Source: 21-14-0-10-47-8 sp966211795
Lineage (GTDB): Bacteria; Bdellovibrionota; Bdellovibrionia; Bdellovibrionales; Bdellovibrionaceae
Direction: 5' to 3'
Assembly: GCA_966211795.1 (NCBI GenBank)
Contig: CBIHNW010000008.1
Location: 62,001 to 126,000 of the forward strand
DNA: 64,000 nt
Position numbers and translations under genes: made by a program. The notes beneath the pieces were generated by a model, which saw nothing but the letters and a program-made list of their open reading frames with translations, made no database searches and was not told where the DNA came from. Of the stretch, positions 19,725 through 27,692 are shown one piece after another (within the stretch, counting starts at the first letter, position 1; every line of letters starts with the position of its first letter).

Positions 19725-20804
19725 ATGGCAGATTGGCGAGATCGCAGTCAAATCACGGGGGACGTCGTTTTTTTTCGGTACGTCACCCAAGGGGTCGAAA
19801 AAAACATCGATGAAGTCTTCGTGTGGGACCTCGATAAAACTTATTTGGATACGGCGATCGAATCCATTTCGGATCTTTTGAAAACCGCGATCGAGCGCGC
19901 TTTCAATAAAAAAAATGTTCCCGGCACCAACACGCTTTTGCAGGTGTTGGCGCAAACGTGGACGGCGAAAAAAGGGCAGGCGCGATTTCCACTCTATTTC
20001 ATCTCGGCCTCGCCGCCTCAAATGGAAGCCCGCATCGCCGAAAAATTCACGATCGACGACATTCGGCCCTTCGGCTGCTTTTACAAAGACAATCTCCGCA
20101 ACCTGACACCGAAGCGATTGTGGCGACTGAACAAGCAAGTTGGCTACAAGATCCAGGCGTTGTTGCAGCTTCGCATGAAATTGAAAGAGGACGTCAAACA
20201 AATCTGCTGGGGCGATGACAGCGAAGCCGACGCCGTTATTTACAATTTGTATTCGGACATTTGCGCCCGCCGCTTAGGAGCGCAAGATCTGCGAAACGTG
20301 CTGAAAGGTTTTTCGGTGACGGTCGATCAGATCGATGAAATTTTGCTGTTGCAATCGCAGGTTCCCGAAAATGATCCGGTCGAGAAGATTTACATCAATC
20401 TCGCGGTCGACACGGATCCGGATTACTATCTCAAGTTCGGTCGCCGAACGGTGCCGACCTACAACACTTTTCAAGTGGCCTGCGATCTCTTTCAGGATCA
20501 GCGCATCTCGATCGAGTCCGTGCACAACATTGCGCAGGACATGCTTTTCAATTACGGATTTGTGCCGGAAGAATTGATCCGCAGTTTTGATGAGCTGATT
20601 CGTCGTCACGTGCTGGGGGAAACCGCCAGCCAGAAGCTGCAAGATTTCTTCACCGATAAAGGAATTTTTCCCGGCAGTTTCAAACCTAGCCTGCCGCCAG
20701 CCAAAGAAACTCAGGTCAGCAACGAAGGCCGCGTTTTCACGTTGGAAGGTCACTTTGAGCCCTGGGTGCAAGAACGCGTGGATTACCTGCATGACTATCG
20801 CTAA
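19725..20804 (+). CDS. HAD-like phosphatase, App1/DUF2183-related
   Basis: The protein has 359 residues. HAD motifs are in order: motif I VWDLDKTY (Asp35-x-Asp37-x-Thr39), motif II ISASPP (Ser94 or Ser96), a Lys in the 130-152 region, and motif IV WGDDSEAD (Asp164, Asp165, Asp169). This resembles the catalytic domain of App1-type phosphatidate phosphatases (DUF2183). The C-terminal half has no clear match. It has no signal peptide, so it acts in the cytoplasm or at the inner membrane face. It is divergent from the unknown radical SAM partner (51 bp) and overlaps the solute-binding protein gene by 14 bp. Confidence 0.7.
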   Translation: MADWRDRSQITGDVVFFRYVTQGVEKNIDEVFVWDLDKTYLDTAIESISDLLKTAIERAFNKKNVPGTNTLLQVLAQTWTAKKGQARFPLYFISASPPQMEARIAEKFTIDDIRPFGCFYKDNLRNLTPKRLWRLNKQVGYKIQALLQLRMKLKEDVKQICWGDDSEADAVIYNLYSDICARRLGAQDLRNVLKGFSVTVDQIDEILLLQSQVPENDPVEKIYINLAVDTDPDYYLKFGRRTVPTYNTFQVACDLFQDQRISIESVHNIAQDMLFNYGFVPEELIRSFDELIRRHVLGETASQKLQDFFTDKGIFPGSFKPSLPPAKETQVSNEGRVFTLEGHFEPWVQERVDYLHDYR

Positions 20805-21639
20805 ATCCGGCCGTTTGTTTTTTGAACCAATTCTCATTCTTGGATTCTTACTGTCTCGCACTGCAAATGCCGGTTGTTCGCGACCCGTGATTGTCCCTTC
20901 TTCTTCGCTTGGTGCGGTGATGAAGGTGAGCGAAAAGACGGGTGAGGTCAGTGGCGTCTATCCAGAAGTTTTGCGCGAAATGGGAAAGAAAGTCGGATGT
21001 GAATTTCAGTTTCCGATCGTGCCGCGAGCGCGCGCCGAAATCATGGTGGCCCAAGGGAGCGGCGATCTCTTGGTTGGCTCGGTCAAAGTGCCCGAGCGAG
21101 ATGCGTGGGCCGGAGGCTACGTGCCGATGTACGGAACCGAGTGGATGCTGATCTCATCCCGCACGGATGAGCCACCCAAAACGGTCGAAGAGCTGATCGC
21201 GCGTCCGAAAATCAAATTGCACGTGGTTCGGGGATACAATTACGGTCCGGCCTATCTGGAAATGCTCGCGCGGATGCAAAAATTGGATAAGCTTGTGTAC
21301 ATGAAAGATCCTGAATCCATCGCGCGGAAAATGGAATTCGGAAGAGTGGACTATGCCTACATGCCTTCCAATACATTCGCCGGCGCCCTGTTGGGGATGG
21401 AAATGGGAATGAAAGAAAAGTTAGGTCCAAAGGTGCGCTACACGCAATTGGCAGGACTGCCGACCTCGGTGATTGGCGTTTATTATTCGAAAAAAATTGC
21501 CGCCGAGGACGCCGCTTTAATTAAGAATATATTGATCGAGATCCAGCAAAAAGGTGAGATTCTGACGAGACTGAGAAAGCTTTTGAGCGATGAAGAAATG
21601 AAGAGCACGCTTCCATTGTCATCGGTCAAAAAGATTTGA
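20791..21639 (+). CDS. Periplasmic solute-binding protein, family 3
   Basis: The protein has 282 residues from the ATG at 20791, which gives a signal peptide ending in TANA and overlaps the upstream stop by 14 bp. The mature part matches the type II periplasmic binding fold (SBP_bac_3): GVYPEVLREMGKKVGCEFQF, LVGSVKVPERDAWA and SIARKMEFGRVDYAYMPSN. It lacks a permease or ATPase nearby and may act as an orphan sensor or carrier of amino acids or related small solutes. Confidence 0.8.
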   Translation: MTIAKSGRLFFEPILILGFLLSRTANAGCSRPVIVPSSSLGAVMKVSEKTGEVSGVYPEVLREMGKKVGCEFQFPIVPRARAEIMVAQGSGDLLVGSVKVPERDAWAGGYVPMYGTEWMLISSRTDEPPKTVEELIARPKIKLHVVRGYNYGPAYLEMLARMQKLDKLVYMKDPESIARKMEFGRVDYAYMPSNTFAGALLGMEMGMKEKLGPKVRYTQLAGLPTSVIGVYYSKKIAAEDAALIKNILIEIQQKGEILTRLRKLLSDEEMKSTLPLSSVKKI

Positions 21640-21674
21640 ACGCAAACCATTGGTCCTGGCGACCGGTTCGCGTT
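21639..21674 (+). terminator. Hairpin after the solute-binding protein gene
   Basis: AACGCAAACC (21639-21648) pairs with GGTTCGCGTT (21665-21674) with one mismatch, and GGTC (21652-21655) with GACC (21661-21664). It starts at the stop codon at 21637-21639. An A-run, not a T-run, follows, so this is a terminator-like stem rather than a classic intrinsic terminator. Confidence 0.4.
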
Positions 21675-21714
21675 TCGTTGAAAAAATATTGAGGATCTGA
21701 TTTCTCGTCAGGTT

Positions 21715-21864
21715 CTAAGTCAGACTGGGACCAAAAATAAACGCGATCGCGATCGTGATCAAAATTGGAATTGCAGCGTACAACAAGAACGGAACCATTT
21801 CGGCGCGCACTGCTGAAGCTTTGTCATCTTTAGATAAATTTTTGTAAGTGTTTTCGTTCGCCAT
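21715..21864 (-). CDS. Small single-span membrane protein (49 aa)
   Basis: The frame begins MANENTYKNLSKDDKASAVR, continues into a membrane segment (VPFLLYAAIPILITIAIAFIF) and ends GPSLT. A charged cytoplasmic N-terminus followed by one C-terminal helix is typical of tail-anchored small regulatory membrane proteins. It precedes, by 20 bp on the same strand, nothing but intergenic sequence, and lies 20 bp downstream of the gene at 21885-22691 in reading direction, so it may be the third gene of secG-agmX-like-small protein. No family is recognised. Confidence 0.55.
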   Translation of the reverse strand: MANENTYKNLSKDDKASAVRAEMVPFLLYAAIPILITIAIAFIFGPSLT

Positions 21865-21884
21865 GGGGAAATGCTAACAAGGGC

Positions 21885-22691
21885 TCACTCAAATTTCAAT
21901 GGGAATAAAGTCGAGATCTGTGGTCCCTGGAAAGTTCGGAACTCGATGCGACGAAGAACTTCCAAAAGACATTTCTTGAAATTTTCATTTTGCAGTTGCG
22001 AAGCTGTGACTTCCGCGACACTGAGCTTTCCATTGTTTTCAATCGTAAAACTCAAAGAAACATTGCCTTTTGCCGTGGGCTCAGTCTGCAGCAGCTGCGT
22101 GTAACATTTGAAAAAACTAGCGCGGTGAGTATTCATCACCGTGTTGATTTCGTCTTCCGTAAGTCCTTGATTTTCCGGAACGGGATTTGAGAAAGCTTCA
22201 TTCGGCTGTGGCGGTTTCACCGCTGTTTGCGCCAGCGACGAGCTGTTATAGTCGCTGGCCGAAACTCGTTCGCCATTTTTGGCGATAAACAATTCGCCTT
22301 CGCGGCCCGAACCTTCGACGTGAACATCGCCACGTTTTAAAATCAAAACGACATGAAAACCCTGAGCATCATCCACTCGCTCCAGGGTCACCGTTGTGTT
22401 TGATGACAACCGAACTTTGTGCGCGCTTTCGAAAGACAAGACGGCTTCGCCGGTGTCTTGCGTTTCCACGGAATCTAAATTGTAGAGATTTGTTTTCCGA
22501 TCGATGCTTTCACGTTGGGTGTAACCTGAACGGTAGACAAATGCTTTTCCTGATTCACGATCCACGTGAGCCAGAATAATTTCAGTCGGAGTGTTTTTCG
22601 GAGCGAAATAAGAAAAGTAAGTCGAAAGACCAACAAGAACCAGGCCGAGGAGCAGAAATCCTATGACCAATTGGCTCTTGTTCTCAGGCAT
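21885..22691 (-). CDS. Envelope protein with FecR-like region and AgmX/PglI C-terminal domain
   Basis: The protein has 268 residues. One N-terminal membrane helix (LVIGFLLLGLVLVGLSTYFSY) anchors it. Residues ~45-150 resemble a FecR-type beta domain (VRLSSNTTVTLERVDDAQGFHVVLILKRGDVHVE). The C-terminal ~85 residues match the AgmX/PglI or TonB-like terminal domain (INTVMNTHRASFFKCYTQLLQ, then GNVSLSFTIENNGKLSVAEV), common in deltaproteobacterial gliding and envelope proteins. It lies 3 bp downstream of secG on the same strand. Its role is probably structural or in energy coupling across the periplasm. Confidence 0.75.
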   Translation of the reverse strand: MPENKSQLVIGFLLLGLVLVGLSTYFSYFAPKNTPTEIILAHVDRESGKAFVYRSGYTQRESIDRKTNLYNLDSVETQDTGEAVLSFESAHKVRLSSNTTVTLERVDDAQGFHVVLILKRGDVHVEGSGREGELFIAKNGERVSASDYNSSSLAQTAVKPPQPNEAFSNPVPENQGLTEDEINTVMNTHRASFFKCYTQLLQTEPTAKGNVSLSFTIENNGKLSVAEVTASQLQNENFKKCLLEVLRRIEFRTFQGPQISTLFPLKFE

Positions 22692-22694
22692 ATC

Positions 22695-23078
22695 TTATTT
22701 TTTTGGAGCTGTAGTGGTCGAGGTTGTGACAGTCACGGTGGTCGTTGTTGATGCTGTGGCATCTCCACTGGTTGCGGTTGCCATGCCGGCCGCCGTTTCA
22801 GTCGCCGCCGCTGGAGGGGGAGTTGCCAAGTTATCAACAACCGAAGCTTTTTTGCTGGAAAGAAGAGTCAAACCGATGCTAGTTGCGGCAAAAATAACCG
22901 CAGCACCGCGAGTGAGTTTTTGCGCCAGAGTCGCTCCGCCAGTTGCACCTAAGATCGAGTTCGATCCGCCACCACCGAATGCTCCACCTAGACCATCGCT
23001 CTTCGAGTCTTGCAACAAGACCAAAGCGATCAAAGAAAGTGCGGTCAAAACATGCACGACGGCGATAAGTGTATCCAT
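22695..23078 (-). CDS. secG: Preprotein translocase subunit SecG
   Basis: The protein has 127 residues with two membrane helices and the SecG signature (LIALVLLQDSKSDGLGGAFGGGGSNSILG). SecG stabilises the SecYE channel and assists SecA cycling. A Thr/Ala/Pro-rich C-terminal tail of about 45 residues extends past the usual length. AGGAGG just upstream (23090s on the minus strand) supports the start at 23078. In many bacteria secG follows tpiA; here tpiA is 6 kb away on the other strand. Confidence 0.9.
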   Translation of the reverse strand: MDTLIAVVHVLTALSLIALVLLQDSKSDGLGGAFGGGGSNSILGATGGATLAQKLTRGAAVIFAATSIGLTLLSSKKASVVDNLATPPPAAATETAAGMATATSGDATASTTTTVTVTTSTTTAPKK

Positions 23079-23200
23079 GATAGTGTAAGCCTCCTAATAA
23101 CAATCAGCGAAAAGAACTGCCAATATAGGAAAATCGAACGTCAAAAGTCACTTGAAAAGCTTGAGGCCCCAGAGGGATAATGCAAAATGTCGGAGGCTGT

Positions 23201-24118
23201 ATGCTGAAAATTTGGACTCTTTGCCTGCTTTTTCCGGTGCTCACTTGGGCGGCACCACGTCCCAGCTTGCAGCAGTTTGCCGGCAGTCTCAAATCCCCTG
23301 AAGAAATCCGCAGCTTGTTCAAAGAAAGTCAAAGCCTGCAAAAAGATCCCACCCCGGCGCTGGCGCCCCTCTTCAAGAGCAATGAGAGTCCTTTTCAACA
23401 ACTGCAGAAATCCTTTCAAGGCTCGGAATCCTTCGTGCGCGGTGAAATTGAAGACGAAAAAGTCTTAAGTGGAGTGATTGGCTGGTTGCAGTTATCGCTG
23501 ATCAAGGCGCGCTCGGATGCCTTTCAAAATCACTGGGCGGACGTGCAGAATAATCTCGCCAATTGGTTCCTGTTTGCGGCGGATTTTCCTTATGAAGAAA
23601 GCTCGTTGGTGGGCCTGCGCACGGTGGGCGTGATTCGGGCCTTGCTGCTGGATGAGGCGGAAAAACTGCAGTCTAAATTTTCAACCGAAATCGCCCGCAA
23701 TTCCGATTTTCGAAAGTGGTTCCTGCAGATTCGTGCACCGTGGCCGGTGGATCGGGTGATGATCACCGAAGCCAAAAGATTATTGAAACCACCGATGATG
23801 TCGGTGGCCACCGCGGCCGCCAAAGCCTTCCAAAAAAACCCTTACCAAACCAGTGCTCAAGCTTTGGCCAAAGTGAAGGGCGGGCAGAGCGAATCGGCCG
23901 AGCTGTTAAAACAAATTTGGCGCGATTCGGACATTCAAATGATGAAAACAGAGATCACGCGCATCGGGAAAATGAAGCTGCGCTTGGCGAAAGCGGAATT
24001 TGAACTGCAGCACAAAAAAGCGGCCACTTCGGCGCAAGAATTGGTGACGGCGGGACTTCTCGACCAGGTGCCCATTGATTATGTCACCGGTCAGCCACTG
24101 AATTTGACTTCTCTCTGA
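23201..24118 (+). CDS. Exported protein of unknown function upstream of tmk
   Basis: The protein has 305 residues from the ATG at 23201, preceded by GGAGG. The signal peptide is MLKIWTLCLLFPVLTWAAP. The mature protein is helical, rich in Gln, Lys and Ala, with long amphipathic helices, and no catalytic motif I can name. It is 14 bp upstream of tmk and probably co-transcribed with tmk-holB-tatD, which may be accidental in function. Confidence 0.65.
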   Translation: MLKIWTLCLLFPVLTWAAPRPSLQQFAGSLKSPEEIRSLFKESQSLQKDPTPALAPLFKSNESPFQQLQKSFQGSESFVRGEIEDEKVLSGVIGWLQLSLIKARSDAFQNHWADVQNNLANWFLFAADFPYEESSLVGLRTVGVIRALLLDEAEKLQSKFSTEIARNSDFRKWFLQIRAPWPVDRVMITEAKRLLKPPMMSVATAAAKAFQKNPYQTSAQALAKVKGGQSESAELLKQIWRDSDIQMMKTEITRIGKMKLRLAKAEFELQHKKAATSAQELVTAGLLDQVPIDYVTGQPLNLTSL

Positions 24119-24132
24119 AAACGAAGGACAAC

Positions 24133-24780
24133 TTGAGTCGCATGCCATTTCTAGTCTTTGAAGGCTTGGATGGTTCCGGCAAAAGTTCGCTGATGTCAGC
24201 GCTCGAGACGGAACTCAAGAGCAAATCTCTTTCAGTTTTACGAACCCGTGAACCCGGCGGCACCGCTTTGGGGGATTTGATTCGTGAAATGATTCTGACC
24301 AAAGATGGCCCGGCCCCGACGGCACGCACCGAACTTTTGCTTTACGAAGCCAGCCGTGCCCAGCACGTCGATCTGGTGATCCGGCCGGCGCTGAAAAAAA
24401 GCTCGTGGGTTTTGTGCGATCGCTTTTCCGCAAGCTCGGTCGCCTTTCAAGCGGGTGGTCGCGAAATTTCCGAAGAGTGGGTGGAGCGATTGAACGAATT
24501 CGCGACCGATGGTCTGCAGGCGGATCTCACGGTTTTGCTGGATCTCTCGGTTGATGAAAGTCGCCGTCGTCGCAATCAGCGACAATCGACCACGGGAAAT
24601 CGCGAAGATCGCATTGAATCTGAAGCCGACAGCTTTCACGAGCGCGTGCGCAAATCCTTTCTCGAGCAAGCCAAGCGCAATCCGAAACATTGGCTGGTCT
24701 TAGACGCGGCGGAAACACCGGCGCAGCTTTTGGAAAAACTGCTCTCTCACATCCGGAGCCTGAGATGGCTCGCCTCTTAG
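24133..24780 (+). CDS. tmk: Thymidylate kinase
   Basis: The protein has 215 residues. The P-loop is FEGLDGSGKSS, followed by the DR(E)P motif TREPGGTALG and the LID region (SRRRRNQRQ). It phosphorylates dTMP to dTDP for DNA synthesis. The start is either TTG at 24133, with AAGGA at the ideal 5-bp distance, or ATG at 24142 (then 212 residues, with the Shine-Dalgarno 14 bp away). The TTG is favoured. The gene overlaps holB by 16 bp. Confidence 0.92.
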   Translation: MSRMPFLVFEGLDGSGKSSLMSALETELKSKSLSVLRTREPGGTALGDLIREMILTKDGPAPTARTELLLYEASRAQHVDLVIRPALKKSSWVLCDRFSASSVAFQAGGREISEEWVERLNEFATDGLQADLTVLLDLSVDESRRRRNQRQSTTGNREDRIESEADSFHERVRKSFLEQAKRNPKHWLVLDAAETPAQLLEKLLSHIRSLRWLAS

Positions 24781-25745
24781 ATTCGGTTCTGGGGCATCAA
24801 GAAACTCTCGAACGCTTTCTGCAGTCCATGGAAAGCGGCAAACTTCCGCACACATTTTTATTCGTCGGTCCTTCCGGCGTGGGTCGCAAAACTTCGGCTT
24901 TGGCCTTGGCGCAAGCTTTGGTTTGTGAGCGGGACAAGCGGGCCTGCGGTCAGTGTTCGAGCTGCCTTCGTTTGGAAAAAAGCATCACCAGCAAAACTTC
25001 GGGCACCGAATCCCTTTTGGTGATCGAGCCCGAAAAAAATCAAATTCGCATCGAGCAGGCGCATCAGGTTTTGGATTTCTTAAGCCTTCGATCGATGCAG
25101 CCCAATCGCGTGGTGATCATCGATGCCGCCGAAACTTTAAATCCGCAGGCAGCGAACTCTCTCTTGAAATCTCTGGAAGAGCCGCCTGCCGGGACTTACT
25201 TTTTCATGATCGCCCCCAGTGCGGCGCACGTGCTACCGACCTTGAGGTCGCGCGCTCAGGTGGTCGCTTTTCAACCGCTATCGGTCGAAGAGATGCGCGT
25301 GAAAGCGCACGCTCCGGAATGGGCTTTGCGCGCCAGCCAGGGAAGCTTCGAGCGTCTGGCGCAGCTTCTGGAAAAAGACGAGCTTGAAATTCGCGACAGC
25401 GCGCTCAATTGGTTGAAGGATTGGACCGAGACGCCGATGGCATATTTAAAGCCCGAGGTGCGTGAACTGGTTCGTGATCGCAGTTCGGCGCGCAGTCTGG
25501 CTCATCATCTATCCTGGTTGTTACGGGACGCTCTGTACCTGAAAATGGGAGCCGAGCAAAAGGTTCTGAATTCAGACAAGATGTCGGCCCTGAAAAAGAT
25601 CACGGAAAACCTGTCGGCGGACGTTCTGATGAACTCTTGCGAAAAGTCTCTGTGGATTGAAAAGAAATTGGACGCCAATCAGGACTCGTCACTTGTGTTT
25701 GAGCAGTTCTGGATTGAGACCAGCCCGCAAAATGTGGTAACATAA
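24765..25745 (+). CDS. holB: DNA polymerase III delta-prime subunit
   Basis: The protein has 326 residues from the ATG at 24765, with CCGGAG upstream. It has the AAA+ clamp-loader fold with a P-loop (FVGPSGVGRKTSAL), a Cys-rich zinc finger (CERDKRACGQCSSC), the DAA box (VVIIDAAETLNPQAANSLLKSLEEPP) and sensor 1 (TLRSRAQVV). It belongs to the complex that loads the sliding clamp on DNA. The tmk-holB order is common in bacteria. The start overlaps tmk by 16 bp. Confidence 0.9.
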   Translation: MARLLDSVLGHQETLERFLQSMESGKLPHTFLFVGPSGVGRKTSALALAQALVCERDKRACGQCSSCLRLEKSITSKTSGTESLLVIEPEKNQIRIEQAHQVLDFLSLRSMQPNRVVIIDAAETLNPQAANSLLKSLEEPPAGTYFFMIAPSAAHVLPTLRSRAQVVAFQPLSVEEMRVKAHAPEWALRASQGSFERLAQLLEKDELEIRDSALNWLKDWTETPMAYLKPEVRELVRDRSSARSLAHHLSWLLRDALYLKMGAEQKVLNSDKMSALKKITENLSADVLMNSCEKSLWIEKKLDANQDSSLVFEQFWIETSPQNVVT

Positions 25746-25752
25746 TCCTTAT

Positions 25753-26520
25753 ATGTGGATTGATGTACACGCTCATTTGGACATGTTGGAAGATTCGCCC
25801 GAAATCACTTTGCAAAAAGCGAAAGCCGCCGGCGTTTCGAAAATCGTCACCATCGGCACTGAGCCTTCCGATCATGAATTTGTTTTGAAAACGGCCAAGC
25901 AGTTTTATCCCGATATCTACTGCACGCTGGGCGTTCATCCGCATCAAGGCATGATGTGGAAAGACGAAGTCGGCGCCTGGATCGAAAAGCATTTGCCCGA
26001 GCGCGAAGTCGTGGCCGTCGGTGAGATTGGCCTTGATTACTATTACACGAAATCTCCGGTGGAAGAGCAAAAGCTCGCGTTTCGCAAGCAGCTCGACATC
26101 GCCCGCCGACACAAGATGCCGGTGCAGATTCACACTCGCGAGGCCGAGCAAGACACGGTCGAAATCTTAAAAGAATTCAAAGGTGAAGTGACGGGCCTGA
26201 TCCACTGCTTTACGAGCTCAACATGGCTGGCGCAGCAGTGTCTGGATCTTGGCTACAACATCTCATTTAGCGGAGTCGTGACCTTCAAGAATGCCGAATC
26301 CTTGCGGGAAACCTGCAAGCTGGTTCCACTGGATCGCATGCATGTCGAAACGGACTCTCCATTCTTGGCGCCGATCCCCCAGCGTGGCAAAAAAAACACG
26401 CCGGCCTTCGTGGTTCACACGGCAGGACTGGTCGCCGAACTGAAGGGTGTCAGTGTCGAGGAATTAGCCGACGCCACCAACAAAAATGCGCGTCAACTAT
26501 TCCCTAAAATCGTCTGGTAA
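25753..26520 (+). CDS. tatD: TatD-family metal-dependent hydrolase
   Basis: The protein has 255 residues. Metal ligands of the TIM-barrel amidohydrolase are visible: HAH (residues 6-8, MWIDVHAHLD), Glu in AVGEIGLDYYY, His in QIHTREAEQD, His in GLIHCFTSS and Asp in VETDSPFLAP. The family comprises 3'-5' DNA exonucleases. It closes the tmk-holB-tatD operon (7 bp gap), an arrangement seen widely in bacteria. Confidence 0.92.
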   Translation: MWIDVHAHLDMLEDSPEITLQKAKAAGVSKIVTIGTEPSDHEFVLKTAKQFYPDIYCTLGVHPHQGMMWKDEVGAWIEKHLPEREVVAVGEIGLDYYYTKSPVEEQKLAFRKQLDIARRHKMPVQIHTREAEQDTVEILKEFKGEVTGLIHCFTSSTWLAQQCLDLGYNISFSGVVTFKNAESLRETCKLVPLDRMHVETDSPFLAPIPQRGKKNTPAFVVHTAGLVAELKGVSVEELADATNKNARQLFPKIVW

Positions 26521-26534
26521 GTCATTATCAGTCC

Positions 26535-26635
26535 GGCCCTTCGAAAAAAGCCGTGATCCTTCGTTGCCGCCTCGTCGGCGTACGTGTGTACGCTCTCCTC
26601 GTTGCGCCTCGGCTGACGTCTTTTTTCGAACGGCC
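26535..26635. repeat. Long imperfect inverted repeat between tatD and gap
   Basis: The outer arms GGCCCTTCGAAAAAAG (26535-26550) and CTTTTTTCGAACGGCC (26620-26635) pair at 15 of 16 positions. A central hairpin GCGTAC-GTGT-GTACGC lies at 26578-26593. Between them the left and right halves share a direct near-repeat (CTTCGTTGCCGCCTCG and CTCGTTGCGCCTCG). The right arm has a T-run, so it may terminate tatD transcripts, but the ordered structure looks like an intergenic repeat family. Confidence 0.65.
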
Positions 26636-26687
26636 TAGTTTTATTTAGAAATAAGCTTCCCAAATTCTCATTTCAAAGGATTGCAAT

Positions 26688-27692
26688 ATGGCAAAACTGA
26701 AGGTTGGTATTAATGGCTTTGGTCGCATCGGTCGCGTTTTGTTCCGTGCGGGTTTCGACAAGTTTGATATCGTCGGGATCAATAATCTCGATAGCGTCGA
26801 AGGTGCCGCTCATCTTTTGAAATATGACAGCGCTCATGGCATCTACAACCGCGAAGTGACCGCCGATGACAACAGCATCACGGTCGACGGTAAAAAAATC
26901 CCGGTTTTCAAATCGAAGAATCCGGCGGAAATTCCGTGGGCGAGCGTGGGTGCAGATCTGGTTCTCGAGTGCACTGGCGCCTTCAAGAAAAAAGAAGATT
27001 TCATGTTGCACATCAAGGGCGGCGCAAAACGCGTGATGGTTTCCGCTCCGGCGGATGGCGCGGACACGACAGTTGTGTTCGGCATCAATCACGAATCTTA
27101 CGATCCTTCGAAACATTACGTCGTCAGCAACGCTTCTTGCACGACGAACTGCTTGGCACCTTTGGCGAAGGTCATGCACGAAACTTTCGGCATCGAAAGC
27201 GGCATGATGACAACCATCCACTCTTACACCAATGATCAACGCATTTTGGACGCGCCTCACTCGGATTTGCGTCGCGCGCGCTCGGCGGCGGTCAGCATGA
27301 TCCCGACGACAACCGGTGCGGCGAAAGCTGTGGGGTTGGTCTTGCCGGAATTGAAAGGCAAAATTGATGGCACCTCGATTCGCGTTCCGACTCCGAACGT
27401 GAGCCTGGTGGATTTGACTTTCAACTCGACAAAAGATCTCAGCATCGAAGCGATCAACGAAGCGCTGACCAAAGCGGCTCAGGGTTCGATGAAGGGAGTG
27501 CTGGCGGTCGAGAAAAAAGAATTGGTGAGCATTGATTTCAACGGCAATCCGTATTCTTCGATCATCGATTTGAAATCGACCATGGTCATCGGCAAGCGCC
27601 TGGGAAAGGTCATGTCTTGGTACGATAACGAAACTGGATTTTCAAACCGCATGGTGGATCTGGCTCTTTATATGGGAAGCCGAGGTCTGTAA
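26688..27692 (+). CDS. gap: Glyceraldehyde-3-phosphate dehydrogenase
   Basis: The protein has 334 residues. The NAD-binding start is INGFGRIGR, and the catalytic Cys lies in SNASCTTNCLAPLAKV with His in HSYTNDQR-type context. It converts glyceraldehyde-3-phosphate, NAD+ and phosphate to 1,3-bisphosphoglycerate. It is the first gene of a gap-pgk-tpiA glycolysis operon; AAAGGA precedes the ATG. The stop overlaps the pgk start by 1 bp (TAATG). Confidence 0.96.
   Translation: MAKLKVGINGFGRIGRVLFRAGFDKFDIVGINNLDSVEGAAHLLKYDSAHGIYNREVTADDNSITVDGKKIPVFKSKNPAEIPWASVGADLVLECTGAFKKKEDFMLHIKGGAKRVMVSAPADGADTTVVFGINHESYDPSKHYVVSNASCTTNCLAPLAKVMHETFGIESGMMTTIHSYTNDQRILDAPHSDLRRARSAAVSMIPTTTGAAKAVGLVLPELKGKIDGTSIRVPTPNVSLVDLTFNSTKDLSIEAINEALTKAAQGSMKGVLAVEKKELVSIDFNGNPYSSIIDLKSTMVIGKRLGKVMSWYDNETGFSNRMVDLALYMGSRGL

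Noticed and set aside
18816..20201. Longer reading frame for the radical SAM partner, starting at 20201
   Set aside because: The extra 176 codons are antisense to the HAD-like gene, whose motifs are clear. The start was set at 19673.
22394..23088. Frames opposite to secG and the AgmX-like gene
   Set aside because: They are mirror frames of two recognised genes.
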